DNA of 64,000 bases from Pseudooceanicola sp050897975 (GCF_050897975.1 NZ_JBPAXY010000003.1:124001-188000); one strand, 5' to 3'; numbered from the stretch's first letter, positions 36,211 through 45,631 are shown. Made by a program: numbers and translations. Notes: a model not told the origin generated them from the sequence alone.

Positions 36211-36923
36211 CTCTGGGCTCCCTCGGTCGCGGACCTGGCGCCGGTCCAATCAATTTCGCCTTCCCCTCTCGCTCTAAGCCAGTTGTTGACGCTTGAAAAT
36301 GGGCGCGAGCCGAAAAATCCCCGGCGCGCCGACAGGGGCGAAGGGTGCGGGGACATCACGATCAAATGATCCTCCCCGGCGATATAACGCGCAAACCCCT
36401 GCGCGGGTTTCCCCCACAGCAGGAAGGCGCGGGGGCGGTCCGACAGGCGGGCCAGCACCTGGGCGGTCAGGGCGGACCAGCCCAGCTTGGCATGGCCCCC
36501 GGCAGCGCCCGCGGGCACCGTCAGCGCGGTGTTCAGCAGCAAGACCCCCTGGGCGGCCAGAAACCGCAGATCGGCATTGGCGGGGCAGCCGCCCAGATCG
36601 GTCTGCATTTCCTTGTAGATATTGCCCAGCGAGCGCGGCAGCGGGCGCACCTCCGGCTCTGCCGAGAAGGCCAGCCCGTGGGCATGGCCCGGGGTCGGAT
36701 AGGGATCCTGGCCCAGGATGACCACCCGGGTGGCCTCGGGCGGGCAGGCGGCGAGGGCTGCGAAACGTTGCGGCGCGGGCGGCAGGATCTGGCGCGTGTC
36801 CGCAGCCAGGGCGGCGGCTATGCGCGGATAGTCCTCGGCAAAGAACCGCAGATCGGCCCAGGGACCGGGCGCGGCGGGCTGGCCCTGGGGCAGGGCGGGG
36901 GGATCGGTTGCGGCGTTGCTCAT
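36207..36923 (-). CDS. ung: Uracil-DNA glycosylase, family 1
   Basis: Ung excises uracil from DNA as the first step of base-excision repair. The 238-residue protein has the catalytic water-activating motif 'GQDPYPTPGHAHGLAFS' and the minor-groove loop 'HPSPLSARRGFFGSRPFS'. The gene is embedded in tryptophan genes: its ATG overlaps the trpD stop by four bases, and its stop overlaps the trpC start by four. Expression is therefore probably tied to the trp transcript. Confidence 0.95.
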   Translation of the reverse strand: MSNAATDPPALPQGQPAAPGPWADLRFFAEDYPRIAAALAADTRQILPPAPQRFAALAACPPEATRVVILGQDPYPTPGHAHGLAFSAEPEVRPLPRSLGNIYKEMQTDLGGCPANADLRFLAAQGVLLLNTALTVPAGAAGGHAKLGWSALTAQVLARLSDRPRAFLLWGKPAQGFARYIAGEDHLIVMSPHPSPLSARRGFFGSRPFSSVNNWLRARGEGEIDWTGARSATEGAQR

Positions 36924-37939
36924 GCGGCCGAGGTCAGCCGGGCCAGGGCCTCGACCTTGGCCAGGGCCGCGCCGCTGTCGATGCTTTCGGCGGCGATGCC
37001 GGCGGCCTCTTTCAGATCCTTGGTGCGGCCCGAAACCACCAGGGCGGCGGCGGCATTCAGCAGCACCGCGTCGCGATAGGCCGATTGCGCACCGTTCAGC
37101 AGGGCGCGGAAGGCCGCGGCGTTATGAGTGGGGGTGCCGCCGATGATCTCTTCAAAGGGGTGGGTGGGCAGGCCCGCCTCTTCGGGGTGCAGTTCGAACT
37201 CGCGCACCGTGCCGTCTTCCTCCAGCCCCGCGACCCAGGAGATGCCGGAAATCGCCAGCTCGTCCGTGCCGTCCGAGCCATGCACCAGCCAGGCTTTCTT
37301 GGACCCGAGCGCGCCCAGGGTTTCGGCCATGGGGCGGATCACCTCGCGGGAAAAGGCGCCGGTCAGCTGGCGGGTGACGCCCGCCGGGTTGGTCAGCGGG
37401 CCCAGGATGTTGAAGATCGTGCGCGTGCCCAGCTCGACCCGCGCGGGCCCGACATGGGCCATGGCCGGGTGATGCATCGGCGCCATCATGAAGGCGATGC
37501 CGGTCTCGGCCAGCGCCTTTTCGACCACCTCGGGGCCGACCATCACCTTGACCCCCATTTCCGACAGCGCATCGGCGGCGCCGGATTTCGAGCTGAGGTT
37601 GCGGTTGCCATGCTTGGCCACCGGCACGCCCGCGCCCGCCACCACGAAGGCCGTCGCGGTCGAGATGTTCAGCGTACCCTTGCCGTCGCCGCCGGTGCCG
37701 ACGATGTCCATCGCCCCCTCGGGCGCCGTCACCCGGTGACATTTCGAGCGCATCACGGCGGCGGCGGCGGTATATTCCTCGACCGTTTCGCCCCGGGTGC
37801 GCAGGGCCATCAGGAAGCCGCCGATCTGGGCCGGGGTCGCCTCGCCGTCGAACAGGATCTGGAAGGCCTGCCCGGCCTCCTCGCGCGACAGGGCGCGGTC
37901 GGCGGCGGCGGCGATGAGGGGCTTCAGGGCGTCGGACAT
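36920..37939 (-). CDS. trpD: Anthranilate phosphoribosyltransferase
   Basis: TrpD joins anthranilate to PRPP in tryptophan synthesis. The 339-residue protein has 'MDIVGTGGDGKGTLNIST' (PRPP loop), 'VAKHGNRNLSSKSGAADAL' and 'FNILGPLTNPAG'. GGAG precedes the ATG at 37939; the open frame extends much further upstream without similarity. trpG, often the next gene upstream in relatives, is absent here: the upstream neighbour is a divergent deacetylase-like gene. trpD leads the overlapping run with ung, trpC, moaC and moeA. Confidence 0.96.
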   Translation of the reverse strand: MSDALKPLIAAAADRALSREEAGQAFQILFDGEATPAQIGGFLMALRTRGETVEEYTAAAAVMRSKCHRVTAPEGAMDIVGTGGDGKGTLNISTATAFVVAGAGVPVAKHGNRNLSSKSGAADALSEMGVKVMVGPEVVEKALAETGIAFMMAPMHHPAMAHVGPARVELGTRTIFNILGPLTNPAGVTRQLTGAFSREVIRPMAETLGALGSKKAWLVHGSDGTDELAISGISWVAGLEEDGTVREFELHPEEAGLPTHPFEEIIGGTPTHNAAAFRALLNGAQSAYRDAVLLNAAAALVVSGRTKDLKEAAGIAAESIDSGAALAKVEALARLTSAA

Positions 37940-38162
37940 TGGGGCTCTCCTCACCCCCTTTCCGAGGGCGCATATGGTGGTATAGTTTCGGCGCGCCCCA
38001 AGGGACGGGGCGTTGCATTGATCCCGCGCCAGCCGGGCAGCGTCAAGGCCCGTTCGGGCGGGCGCCGCCGCCAGAGGGGGCCAGAGGGGGATCGGCGCGC
38101 AAGACGGGGGGATCCCCGACCAAGGCCCGGGCGGAAGACCCGGAGAGAGCGAGAGAGACAAC

Positions 38163-39809
38163 GTGGCACGCGGCACGATTTCAGGCTTCGTCTGGGGCAC
38201 CCTGTTGTCCGGTATGGCATTGGCAACGGCGTCTCTGACCTCGCCGCCGCCGGGCTACCTGCCCGCCCCGGCGCGCAGCCAGCCGCCGCAGAGCGGCGCC
38301 GGGACGCCCGAGGCGACAGAGGCGGACCCCGCCGCAGAGGGCGCGACGGCCACTCCGCCCGCGCCGGAAGAGGGCGCCGAGGCAGCCCGCGAAGACAGCC
38401 CCGGTCAGGGCACGTCGGAAACCCCGCCCCAGGCTGGCGCCGCCGAGGTCGCGCCGGGGTCCGAGTTCAACCGCGACGCGGGCGATGCCCTGCCGGTCCT
38501 GCCCGAAGGCGACGCCACGGACCCGGGCAGCGCCGCGCCGCGCCCGCTGGTGACGGCCCCCGAGGCGAGCCCGCCCGCCGCGCAATCGGACAGCGCGCCC
38601 GCGCCCGACGTGGCCCAGGCGCTGGCGCAGCCGCAGGGCACCGAAGGCGGCGCCGAACCCGCGCCGCTGCTGGAAGGCGCCGCCGATCCCGCCCGCCCCG
38701 CAGGCGCCACGCCCGAGGTCAGCGCCCCTGCGCCCGGGGCGCAGCCCGAGCCCACGCCCGAGGGCGCAGAGACAGGCACCGAGGTCGGCAATGAGACAGG
38801 CACCGCTGCCGTGCCCCAGGATCCGACGCCGCCCGAGGGCCAGATCACCTTGCCCGCCGCAGGTTTCCCCCAAGCAGATCTGGACGCGATCACGGCCGGG
38901 CCGCCAAGCGCGGGGGCTGCGGCCCCTGCCGCCTTGCCCAGCCCCGCCGCCGAGCCGGTGGCGCCGCCGCGCCTGCCGCAGATCGGCGATGACGCGCCCG
39001 AGATCCAGACGCCCGCGCCCGAGGAAGAGGCCAGCGCCGCGCCGCGCCTGCCGGGACAGGGGGCCAGCGGGCCGCTGACCGAACGGGGCAATGCTGTCGC
39101 CACTGATACCGCCGCCGCAGCAGTACCTCTGCCGCCGATCGAGGCCTTCGCCGCCCCCTATGACGCCGCCGACCCGCGCCCGCGCATGGCCATCGTGCTG
39201 ATCGACGAGGGCGACACCCGGGTCAGCATCAACTCGCTGCGCAGCTTCCCCTATCCGCTGAGCTTTGCCATCGACGCCAGCCGCCCCGACGCGGCCCTGG
39301 CGATGCAGGCCTACCGCGCCGCGGGCTTCGAGGTGCTGTTGCGCGCCGATCTGCCCGAGGGCGCCACCCCTGCGGATGTGGAAAACGCCGCCCAGACCTG
39401 GGGCGCCCAGGTGCCCGAGGCGGTGGCGGTGATGGAAGAGGGGCCGAGCCTGCTGCAACGGGGCAGCGCCACCTCCGAGCAGCTGGCCGAGGCGCTGGCC
39501 GCCAGCGGCCATGGTCTGCTGCTGTATCCCGAGGGGCTGGACACCGCGCGCAAGCTGGCGCTGCGCGAGGGGGTGCCCGCCGCGACGCTGTTCCGCGATT
39601 TCGACGCCCAGGGCGAGGATGACCGGGTGATCCGCCGCTTCCTGGACTATGCGGCGCTGAAGGCCGGGCAGGAAGGTGGCGTGGTGATGGTCGGGCGGCT
39701 GCGCCCCGAGACGGTCTCGGCGCTGCTGGTCTGGGGCCTGGCCGACCGGGCCGATCAGGTGCATCTGGTGCCGGTCTCGGCGGTGCTGACCGAAGGGCTG
39801 GCGCCCTGA
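38163..39809 (+). CDS. Divergent polysaccharide deacetylase family protein
   Basis: This 548-residue protein starts at a GTG and has an N-terminal hydrophobic segment (about 8-25), then roughly 300 residues of Ala/Pro/Glu-rich low-complexity linker, and a C-terminal domain from about residue 340. There 'RPRMAIVLIDEG', 'FPYPLSFAIDASRPDA' and 'AGFEVLLRADLPEG' match the divergent deacetylase (YibQ-like) family. The canonical metal-binding triad is not evident. It is probably a periplasmic envelope protein of unknown substrate. A strong terminator follows. Confidence 0.78.
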   Translation: MARGTISGFVWGTLLSGMALATASLTSPPPGYLPAPARSQPPQSGAGTPEATEADPAAEGATATPPAPEEGAEAAREDSPGQGTSETPPQAGAAEVAPGSEFNRDAGDALPVLPEGDATDPGSAAPRPLVTAPEASPPAAQSDSAPAPDVAQALAQPQGTEGGAEPAPLLEGAADPARPAGATPEVSAPAPGAQPEPTPEGAETGTEVGNETGTAAVPQDPTPPEGQITLPAAGFPQADLDAITAGPPSAGAAAPAALPSPAAEPVAPPRLPQIGDDAPEIQTPAPEEEASAAPRLPGQGASGPLTERGNAVATDTAAAAVPLPPIEAFAAPYDAADPRPRMAIVLIDEGDTRVSINSLRSFPYPLSFAIDASRPDAALAMQAYRAAGFEVLLRADLPEGATPADVENAAQTWGAQVPEAVAVMEEGPSLLQRGSATSEQLAEALAASGHGLLLYPEGLDTARKLALREGVPAATLFRDFDAQGEDDRVIRRFLDYAALKAGQEGGVVMVGRLRPETVSALLVWGLADRADQVHLVPVSAVLTEGLAP

Positions 39810-39849
39810 GGCAGGCAGGCCAGCGGGGCAGAACGCACGAGCGGACATG

Positions 39850-39881
39850 AAAAAGGCGGGGGCTTGTGGCCCCCGCCTTTT
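39850..39881. terminator. Bidirectional terminator
   Basis: A stem AAAAGGCGGGGGC/GCCCCCGCCTTTT with a 5-base loop has A- and T-runs at either side. It separates the deacetylase-like gene from the convergent PpiD-like gene. Confidence 0.88.
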
Positions 39882-39935
39882 GCGTTTCTGGATCATCTGC
39901 CCGGGGCGCGCTGCCCCGAGGTGTAGGGCCGCGCC

Positions 39936-41786
39936 TTAGCGGAACTGCGCGTGGATCGCGTTCAGCGCTTCCTGGTCGATGCGCACATCCTTGCTGGCGC
40001 GGACCTGGGTGGCATAGGCGTCATAGACCTCCTGCGCCAGGGCGCCGGAGACCTGGGCGGTGATCTGGTCGCGCAGCTGGCTGGCGCGGGGGTCGTCCTC
40101 GGCCGGGGGCGTGACGCTGTCGAGCCGGGCCAGGATCACCGCGCCGAAGCCCTGCGACAGGGTCATCTCGCCCGGGGCCAGATCGAAGACCTCGGCGTTG
40201 AAGCCCGCGGGCGTGCCCAGCACGGCGCCGTTGCGGGTGACGGCGGGTTCCTGGGCCAGCGACAGGCCCAGATCGGTGGTCACCTCTTCCAGGGTCTCGC
40301 CCGCCGCGACGCGGTCCATCATGGCCTGGGCCTTGGCGGTCAGGGCGGCGTCGGTCTGCGCCGCCTCCCAGTTGTCGGCCACGCGCTCGGCCACATCCTC
40401 GAAGGGCTCGGGGGCGGGGGGCACGATCTCGTCCAGGCGCATGGCGTAGATGCCGCCATCGTCCAGTTGCATCACCTCGGGGTAATCCTCGGCCGTCAGG
40501 GCAGAGGCCGCATCCTCGAAATCGGCATAGGCGGCGATCCCGTCGGACAGGCCCGCGTACCAGTCGATCTGGCCCAGCTCCATGTCGGTTTCGGCGGCCA
40601 GCTCTTCCAGGGTGGCGCCCCCGGCCAGAAGATCCTCGGCCGGTTCCGACTGGGCCTGCACGGCGCGGCGGGCGGCATCGGCGGCCAGCTCTTCGCGGAT
40701 CATCAGCGCGGCGGTGCCATAGTCGACCGAGGTCGCAGCCAGCACCCCGTTCACCCGGTAAAGCGCGGGCCCCAGATCGCTGTCGGCCGGGCCCACGATG
40801 TCGCCGCTGGTGGCGGCAAAGACGGCCTCGGCGGCGGCGCCCAGATCCTCGCGCGAGACATCGCCCAGATCGACATCGTTCAGGGTCAGATCGCGCCCGG
40901 CCACCAGGGCCTCGAAATCGGTCTCGCCCGCGTCCAGCTGGTCGCGCGCGGCCTGGGCGGCCTCGGCATCGGCGAAGGGCAGGCGTTCGACCAGGCGGCG
41001 CTCGGGCTGTTCGAACTGGTCGATCCGCTCTTCATAGATCTGGCGGATGGCGCTGTCGTCCACCGGCATGGCATCGACCAGGCTGTCGGGAGAGAGCATG
41101 GCATAGGTGATGCGCTTTTTCTCGGCGGCGGTGTAGTCGGCGATGTTCTCGTCATAGAAGGCGCGCAGCTGCGCCTCCGTCGGGGCCGGGATCGGCGCAT
41201 CCAGCGCATCGACGCCCAGGCGCACCAGGCTGATGGCGCGGGTCTCGGCCAGGAAACCCACCAGGGTATCAGCATAGATCGCGGGCATCTCGGTGGCGGA
41301 CACCACGGCGGCCTGAAGGATCGAGCGCGAGGTTTCGGCGCGCAGGTCGGTTTCGAACTCTTCTTCGCTCAGGCCCGCATTTTGCAGCGCGAAGGTGTAG
41401 TTGTCGCGCGAGAAGCTGCCATCGGGGCCCTGGAAGGCCTGGATCTGCACGATCTGGTCGCGCAGCGTGCCGTCGCCCACCGACAGGCCCAGCTTGTCCG
41501 CCTCGGCGTCCAGGGCGCGGTTGGCCACCAGCCGCGACAGCACCGCCTCGGGCAGGCCGAAGGCCTGGGCCTGTTCGAAGGTCATCACCTGGCCAAGCTG
41601 CTGGCCGAGCTGGTTCATCTGACCCTGCAATTCACGCGAATAGCTGTCGATGCGCACCGGCTTGCCATCGACCGAGGCAACCCGGCTGACCGAGCCGGTA
41701 AAGCTGGTGGCGCCGAAGCCCCCGAGCCCGAGAATGAGCAGGGCCATCAGGATCCAGACCAGCCCGTTGGATTTCTTGCTCGCCAT
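39936..41786 (-). CDS. PpiD/SurA-type periplasmic foldase
   Basis: This 616-residue protein has an N-terminal transmembrane anchor (about residues 9-30) and a large periplasmic part. A SurA-N-like segment ('VDGKPVRIDSYSRELQGQ', 'EAVLSRLVANRALDAEA') is followed by a parvulin-like region with weak conservation ('VERLPFADAEAAQAARDQLD') and a long acidic C-terminal part. The layout is that of PpiD, which assists outer-membrane and periplasmic protein folding at the Sec translocon. GGAGG supports the start at 41786. Catalytic activity of the parvulin domain is doubtful. Confidence 0.85.
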   Translation of the reverse strand: MASKKSNGLVWILMALLILGLGGFGATSFTGSVSRVASVDGKPVRIDSYSRELQGQMNQLGQQLGQVMTFEQAQAFGLPEAVLSRLVANRALDAEADKLGLSVGDGTLRDQIVQIQAFQGPDGSFSRDNYTFALQNAGLSEEEFETDLRAETSRSILQAAVVSATEMPAIYADTLVGFLAETRAISLVRLGVDALDAPIPAPTEAQLRAFYDENIADYTAAEKKRITYAMLSPDSLVDAMPVDDSAIRQIYEERIDQFEQPERRLVERLPFADAEAAQAARDQLDAGETDFEALVAGRDLTLNDVDLGDVSREDLGAAAEAVFAATSGDIVGPADSDLGPALYRVNGVLAATSVDYGTAALMIREELAADAARRAVQAQSEPAEDLLAGGATLEELAAETDMELGQIDWYAGLSDGIAAYADFEDAASALTAEDYPEVMQLDDGGIYAMRLDEIVPPAPEPFEDVAERVADNWEAAQTDAALTAKAQAMMDRVAAGETLEEVTTDLGLSLAQEPAVTRNGAVLGTPAGFNAEVFDLAPGEMTLSQGFGAVILARLDSVTPPAEDDPRASQLRDQITAQVSGALAQEVYDAYATQVRASKDVRIDQEALNAIHAQFR

Positions 41787-41914
41787 GCGGCAACCTCCGG
41801 TTTTTGCTGTGCGCGCAAGGGTTTGCGCGGACAAGCGGAAATGGGGCCCTGGGCGCGGGCCCAAAGCGTTGCGGCCTTGTTAAAGCCTTGCCTCGCAAGG
41901 GGCAAGCGCGGCCC

Positions 41915-43093
41915 TCAGGCGCTGGCGAAGGCGGTGACACGGTCCAGAAAGGCGGTGATCCCGGCGCGGTCCAGATTGGCCACGGCGACACGCATCTGGC
42001 GGGTGCCGCTGTCATCGCCCGGGGGGGTGAACATCGTGCCGGGCAGCATCAGGATACCGGCGTCACGCACCAGGCGCGGCGCCAGGCTGGCCGCGCTTTC
42101 GGCGAAGGGATGCGACAGATAGGCGAAATAGGCGCCCGCCGAATGCAGGGTCCAGCCGGCGGCGGCCAGCTGCTGCGTGCCCGCGAGCATGGCATCGCGC
42201 CGCGCCAGGATCTCGGCCCGTTCGCCCGCCAGCCAGGGGCCCAGGTTCTCCATCCCCCAAAGCGCCGCGATCTGGCCCAGTTGCGGCGCGCAGATGGCCA
42301 CACAGTCCTGGAACTTCTCCATCTCTTCCAGAAGCTTGACCGAGGCGACGATGGCCCCGGTGCGATGCCCGGTCAGCCGGTAGGCCTTGGAGAAGGAGTA
42401 AAGCTGGATCAGCGTATTGTCCCAGTCGGGATCGGTGAACAGGTCGTGCGGCGCCGCGTCCGAGCTGTGGAAGTCGCGGTAGGTCTCATCCAGGATCAGC
42501 TTCACGCCCCGCGCGCGCGCCAGGTCACGGAAGGCGGCGATCAGCGCGGGCGGATATTCGGTGCCCGCCGGGTTGTTGGGGGTGACCAGCACGATGGCGC
42601 GGGTGCGGGCCGTTATCAGCGTGGCGGCGCGCGCAGGATCGGGCATCATGTCGGCCTCACAGGGCAGGGGCACGGCGCGTACCCCCTGCATGTCCAGCCA
42701 CATCTTGTGGTTGAAGTACCAGGGCGTCGGCAGGATCACCTCGTCGCCCTCGCCGGTCAGCGCGGCGATGGTGGCGCAGAAGGCTTGGTTGCAGCCCGCC
42801 GTGATCGCCACCTGGGCCTCGGAAACCGTGCCGCCATAGGCCGCCGACCAGTCGGCGGCGATGCGGGCGCGCAGGCCCGGCAGGCCCAGCACGGGGCCGT
42901 AAAGGTGGGTTTCGGGGCGGTCCATCGCCTCTTTCATCGCCGCGATCAGCGGCGGCGGCGGCGGGGCCACGGGGGCGGCCTGCGAGACGTTGATCAGCGG
43001 GCGCTCGGCCGGAAAATCGACGCCGTCCAGCCAGCGCCGCGCCTCCATCACCGGGGGCAGAAAGGTGGCCTTGGTACGCGTGATGGATGACAT
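41915..43093 (-). CDS. PLP-dependent aminotransferase, class I/II
   Basis: This 392-residue enzyme has the fold-type I pattern: 'ITAGCNQAFCATIAAL' near the cofactor phosphate site, 'PTPWYFNHKMWLDM', 'LVTPNNPAGTEYPP' with the conserved Asn, 'LILDETYRDFH' with the Asp, and the Schiff-base Lys in 'SFSKAYRLTGHR'. The substrate is not clear; it resembles aspartate/aromatic aminotransferases. GGAGG lies six bases before the ATG at 43093. It stands alone between the foldase gene and a divergent DUF4336 gene. Confidence 0.9.
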   Translation of the reverse strand: MSSITRTKATFLPPVMEARRWLDGVDFPAERPLINVSQAAPVAPPPPPLIAAMKEAMDRPETHLYGPVLGLPGLRARIAADWSAAYGGTVSEAQVAITAGCNQAFCATIAALTGEGDEVILPTPWYFNHKMWLDMQGVRAVPLPCEADMMPDPARAATLITARTRAIVLVTPNNPAGTEYPPALIAAFRDLARARGVKLILDETYRDFHSSDAAPHDLFTDPDWDNTLIQLYSFSKAYRLTGHRTGAIVASVKLLEEMEKFQDCVAICAPQLGQIAALWGMENLGPWLAGERAEILARRDAMLAGTQQLAAAGWTLHSAGAYFAYLSHPFAESAASLAPRLVRDAGILMLPGTMFTPPGDDSGTRQMRVAVANLDRAGITAFLDRVTAFASA

Positions 43094-43305
43094 TCCGACC
43101 CTCCGGGGTGCCGCGGTGTGCTGGGGGCCGCAGCGGCGGCAGCGCGGCGGCGGGTTGCCGGGAAGGCTAGCAGCGGCGCCGGGCAAGGAAAAGAGGCGGC
43201 GAAGACCCGCGCGCGCTGCGCAACGTTGTGCGCCGCAACCTTGCCGCGCTGCGGCAAAGCGCGGTAAGAGAGGGACAGACGCGACGGTGACGTAAGGGAA
43301 AAGAC

Positions 43306-43998
43306 ATGCTTGTGCCGTTTGGCCACGGCCTGTGGACCGATGAAGGGCCCGTTGCCCCGGCCCTGGCGGGCTTCGTCTATCCCACGCGGATGGCGGTGGC
43401 GCAGCTGGCCGATGGCGGCCTTTGGGTCTGGTCGCCGACCCCGCTCAGCGACAAGATGCGCCGCGATGTGGACCGGCTGGGCGAGGTGACCGCGCTGGTC
43501 TCGCCCAATCATCTGCATGAACGCTGGATGGCGGATTGGGCCCGGGCCTATCCGCAGGCCGGGATCTACATGGCGCCGGGCATCGCCAAACGCCGCCCCG
43601 ACCTGCCGGAAAGCCAGGAGCTGGGCCCCGAGGCGCCGCCGCTTTGGGCCGGGCAGATCGACCAGGTGCCGGTGCCGGGCAATATCTATACCACCGAAGT
43701 TGTCTTCTATCACCGGCTCAGCCGCACGGTGCTGGTGGCCGATCTGATGCAGAACCTGCCGCGCGGCTGGTTCGGCGGCTGGCGCGAGCAGATCGCCCGG
43801 CTGGACGGGATCCTGGGCGAGGATCCCCGGGTGCCCTGGCGCTTCCGGCTGTCCTTCCTCGACCGCAAGGCGGCGCGGGCCGCCATTGGGCAGGTGCTGG
43901 ACTGGCGCGCCGATCAGTTGCTGATGGCCCACGGGCCGCTGGTCAGCCAGGGCGCGCGCGGGCTGATCCATCGCTCTTTCAGCTGGCTGATGCGCTGA
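43306..43998 (+). CDS. DUF4336 domain protein
   Basis: This 230-residue protein matches the DUF4336 family, related in fold to metallo-beta-lactamases. 'GLWTDEGPVAPALAGFVYPTR' near the start and 'SPNHLHERWMADW' in the middle are typical. The function is unknown and no signal peptide is seen. In the upstream 212 bp there are two small hairpins, including TTGCCGC/GCGGCAA at 43241-43257. It converges with the HxlR gene only 4 bp beyond its stop. Confidence 0.8.
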   Translation: MLVPFGHGLWTDEGPVAPALAGFVYPTRMAVAQLADGGLWVWSPTPLSDKMRRDVDRLGEVTALVSPNHLHERWMADWARAYPQAGIYMAPGIAKRRPDLPESQELGPEAPPLWAGQIDQVPVPGNIYTTEVVFYHRLSRTVLVADLMQNLPRGWFGGWREQIARLDGILGEDPRVPWRFRLSFLDRKAARAAIGQVLDWRADQLLMAHGPLVSQGARGLIHRSFSWLMR

Positions 43999-44002
43999 CC
44001 GC

Positions 44003-44464
44003 TCAGGCGCCCGCCTCGGCGTCATAGCGCAGGCGCGCGGCGCGGATCGCGTCATGGGCGCCCGCCGCCCAGTCGATCAGCCCGGCCACCGGCACCAGCG
44101 CCGCTTCGCCCAGGGTCGTCAGGGCGTATTCCACCGAGGGCGGCTTGGTCGGGAAGACCTGGCGCGACACCAGCCCGTCCCGTTCCAGCATCCGCAGCGA
44201 CTGGGTCAGCATCCGTTTCGAGATGTCGCCAACCGCCCGTTGCAGCGCCGAGAAGCGGTGCGGCTGTTGCGACAGGGCGACGAGGATCAGCAGGCTCCAC
44301 TTATCGCCCATGCGGCCCAGCACGTCGCGCACCGGGCAGTTGGCCAGATCGGCGGCGGCGGTGTCGGGGCCGGTCAGGGCGGCGGCCTTTTCCGAGAAGC
44401 TTTGCAGGATCTGGCGCGCGGCGGCGTCCAGGATGACGGGGTTACCCGGATGTTCCCTTGTCAT
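44003..44464 (-). CDS. HxlR-family transcriptional regulator
   Basis: This 153-residue winged-helix protein has the HxlR core 'CPVRDVLGRMGDKWSLLILVAL', 'RFSALQRAVGDISKRMLTQSLR' and 'LERDGLVSRQVFPTKPPSVEYAL'. The Cys before the first helix is the redox- or quinone-sensing residue in several members, such as the YodB type. It is divergent from an NmrA/QOR2-type quinone reductase gene with 106 bp between, so it probably controls that gene in response to quinones or aldehydes. AGGAGG supports the start. Confidence 0.9.
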   Translation of the reverse strand: MTREHPGNPVILDAAARQILQSFSEKAAALTGPDTAAADLANCPVRDVLGRMGDKWSLLILVALSQQPHRFSALQRAVGDISKRMLTQSLRMLERDGLVSRQVFPTKPPSVEYALTTLGEAALVPVAGLIDWAAGAHDAIRAARLRYDAEAGA

Positions 44465-44506
44465 GAAATAGTGCCTCCTTCACGGGGCCGGTTGGTCGGT
44501 CTAGAT

Positions 44507-44532
44507 AAGAGACCATACCCCGACAAGAGACC
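44507..44532. promoter_or_regulatory. Direct repeats in the HxlR/quinone-reductase intergenic region
   Basis: AAGAGACC occurs twice, at 44507-44514 and 44525-44532, 18 bp apart. The first copy also faces GGTCGGTCT upstream as an imperfect inverted repeat. This is a plausible HxlR operator overlapping both promoters. Confidence 0.4.
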
Positions 44533-44570
44533 GTTGGAAAGGCCATCGGCAGGGGACAGGAGACAAGATC

Positions 44571-45431
44571 ATGAACGGCAAGATTCTGGTAACGGGCGCC
44601 TCGGGACAACTGGGCGCATTGGTGGTGGACAGCCTGCTGGCCAAGGTGCCGGCTGATCAGGTGGTGGCCCTGGTGCGCCGCCCCGAGGCGGCGGCACCGC
44701 TGGAGGCGAAGGGCGTCGAGGTGCGTTTCGGCAGCTACGGCGACGCCCCGGCCCTGGCGGCGGCGATGCAGGGCATCGCGCGGGTGCTGCTGATCTCGGG
44801 CAGCGAAGTGGGCAACGACCGCGTCGGCCAGCACAAGAGCGTGATCGACGCGGCCAAAGACGCGGGCGTCGAGCTGGTGGCCTATACCTCGATCCTGCGC
44901 GCCGATGACAGCGGGCTGTGGCTGGCGGTGGATCACCGTGGCACCGAAAAGCTGCTCGGCGCCAGCGGTCTGCCCGTCGCCCTGCTGCGCAACGGCTGGT
45001 ACAATGAGAACCTGACCGGCGCCCTGGGCCAGTCGATCGAGTCGGGCGCCATCATCGGGGCCAGCGGCAGCGGGCGCTACAGCCCGGCGTCGCGCGCCGA
45101 TTACGCCGAGGCCGCCGCCGCCGTGCTGGTCTCGGATCAGCCCGCGGGCACCTATGAGCTGGCGGGCAGCGAGAGCTTCGACATGGCCGAATTCGCCGCC
45201 GAGGTGGCCCGCGTCTCTGGCAAGCCGGTGGCCTATGCCGACATGAGCGAGGCCGAGCTGAAAGAGATCTACCTGAGCGCGGGCCTGCCCGAGGTGGTGG
45301 CCCATATGCTGGCCGACAGTTCCGCCCATGCGGCGAACGGCGACCTGGAGGCCAGCGGCGCCACGCTGGAAGGGCTGATCGGGCGCAAGTCGACGCCCTG
45401 GCAAGACAGCGTCAAGGCGGCGCTGGCCTGA
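44571..45431 (+). CDS. NAD(P)H:quinone oxidoreductase, QOR2/NmrA-like SDR
   Basis: This 286-residue atypical short-chain dehydrogenase has the NADP-binding head 'ILVTGASGQLGALVVDSLL', then 'VRFGSYGDAPALAAAMQG' and 'LLRNGWYNENLTG', all typical of QOR2/YtfG quinone reductases. Such enzymes reduce quinones and protect against electrophile stress. AGGAG precedes the ATG. The divergent HxlR regulator strengthens the functional reading. The gene is followed by a repeat-rich region. Confidence 0.88.
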   Translation: MNGKILVTGASGQLGALVVDSLLAKVPADQVVALVRRPEAAAPLEAKGVEVRFGSYGDAPALAAAMQGIARVLLISGSEVGNDRVGQHKSVIDAAKDAGVELVAYTSILRADDSGLWLAVDHRGTEKLLGASGLPVALLRNGWYNENLTGALGQSIESGAIIGASGSGRYSPASRADYAEAAAAVLVSDQPAGTYELAGSESFDMAEFAAEVARVSGKPVAYADMSEAELKEIYLSAGLPEVVAHMLADSSAHAANGDLEASGATLEGLIGRKSTPWQDSVKAALA

Positions 45432-45440
45432 GACCGGGCG

Positions 45441-45570
45441 GGAGGGGGCTCTGCCCCCTCTTGAGCCCTCGCGGGCTCTTCCGTGGCTCCGCCCCCTTCG
45501 CCGCTGAAATCGTCCACTGGACGATTTCCGAGATGCGGCTCAGCCCCGGGATATTTTTGGCAAACGAGAA
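45441..45570 (+). repeat. Dispersed intergenic palindromic repeat, copy D (extended)
   Basis: The stretch opens with a GAGGGGGC/GCCCCCTC hairpin, then a GAGCCC/GGGCTC hairpin, and a perfect palindrome with 11-bp arms (45506-45516 with 45518-45528). It ends in CCCCGGGATATTTTTGGC followed by AAACGAGAAG, a variant of the CCCCCGGAGTATTTTC tail of copies A and B. No coding signal is seen in the 248 bp between the quinone reductase gene and gpt. Confidence 0.55.
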
Positions 45571-45631
45571 GAGGGGGCGGGGCGCGTTGATCCGAGCGCG
45601 CCGCGCGGGCGGGCCTGCGAGGCGAAATGCG

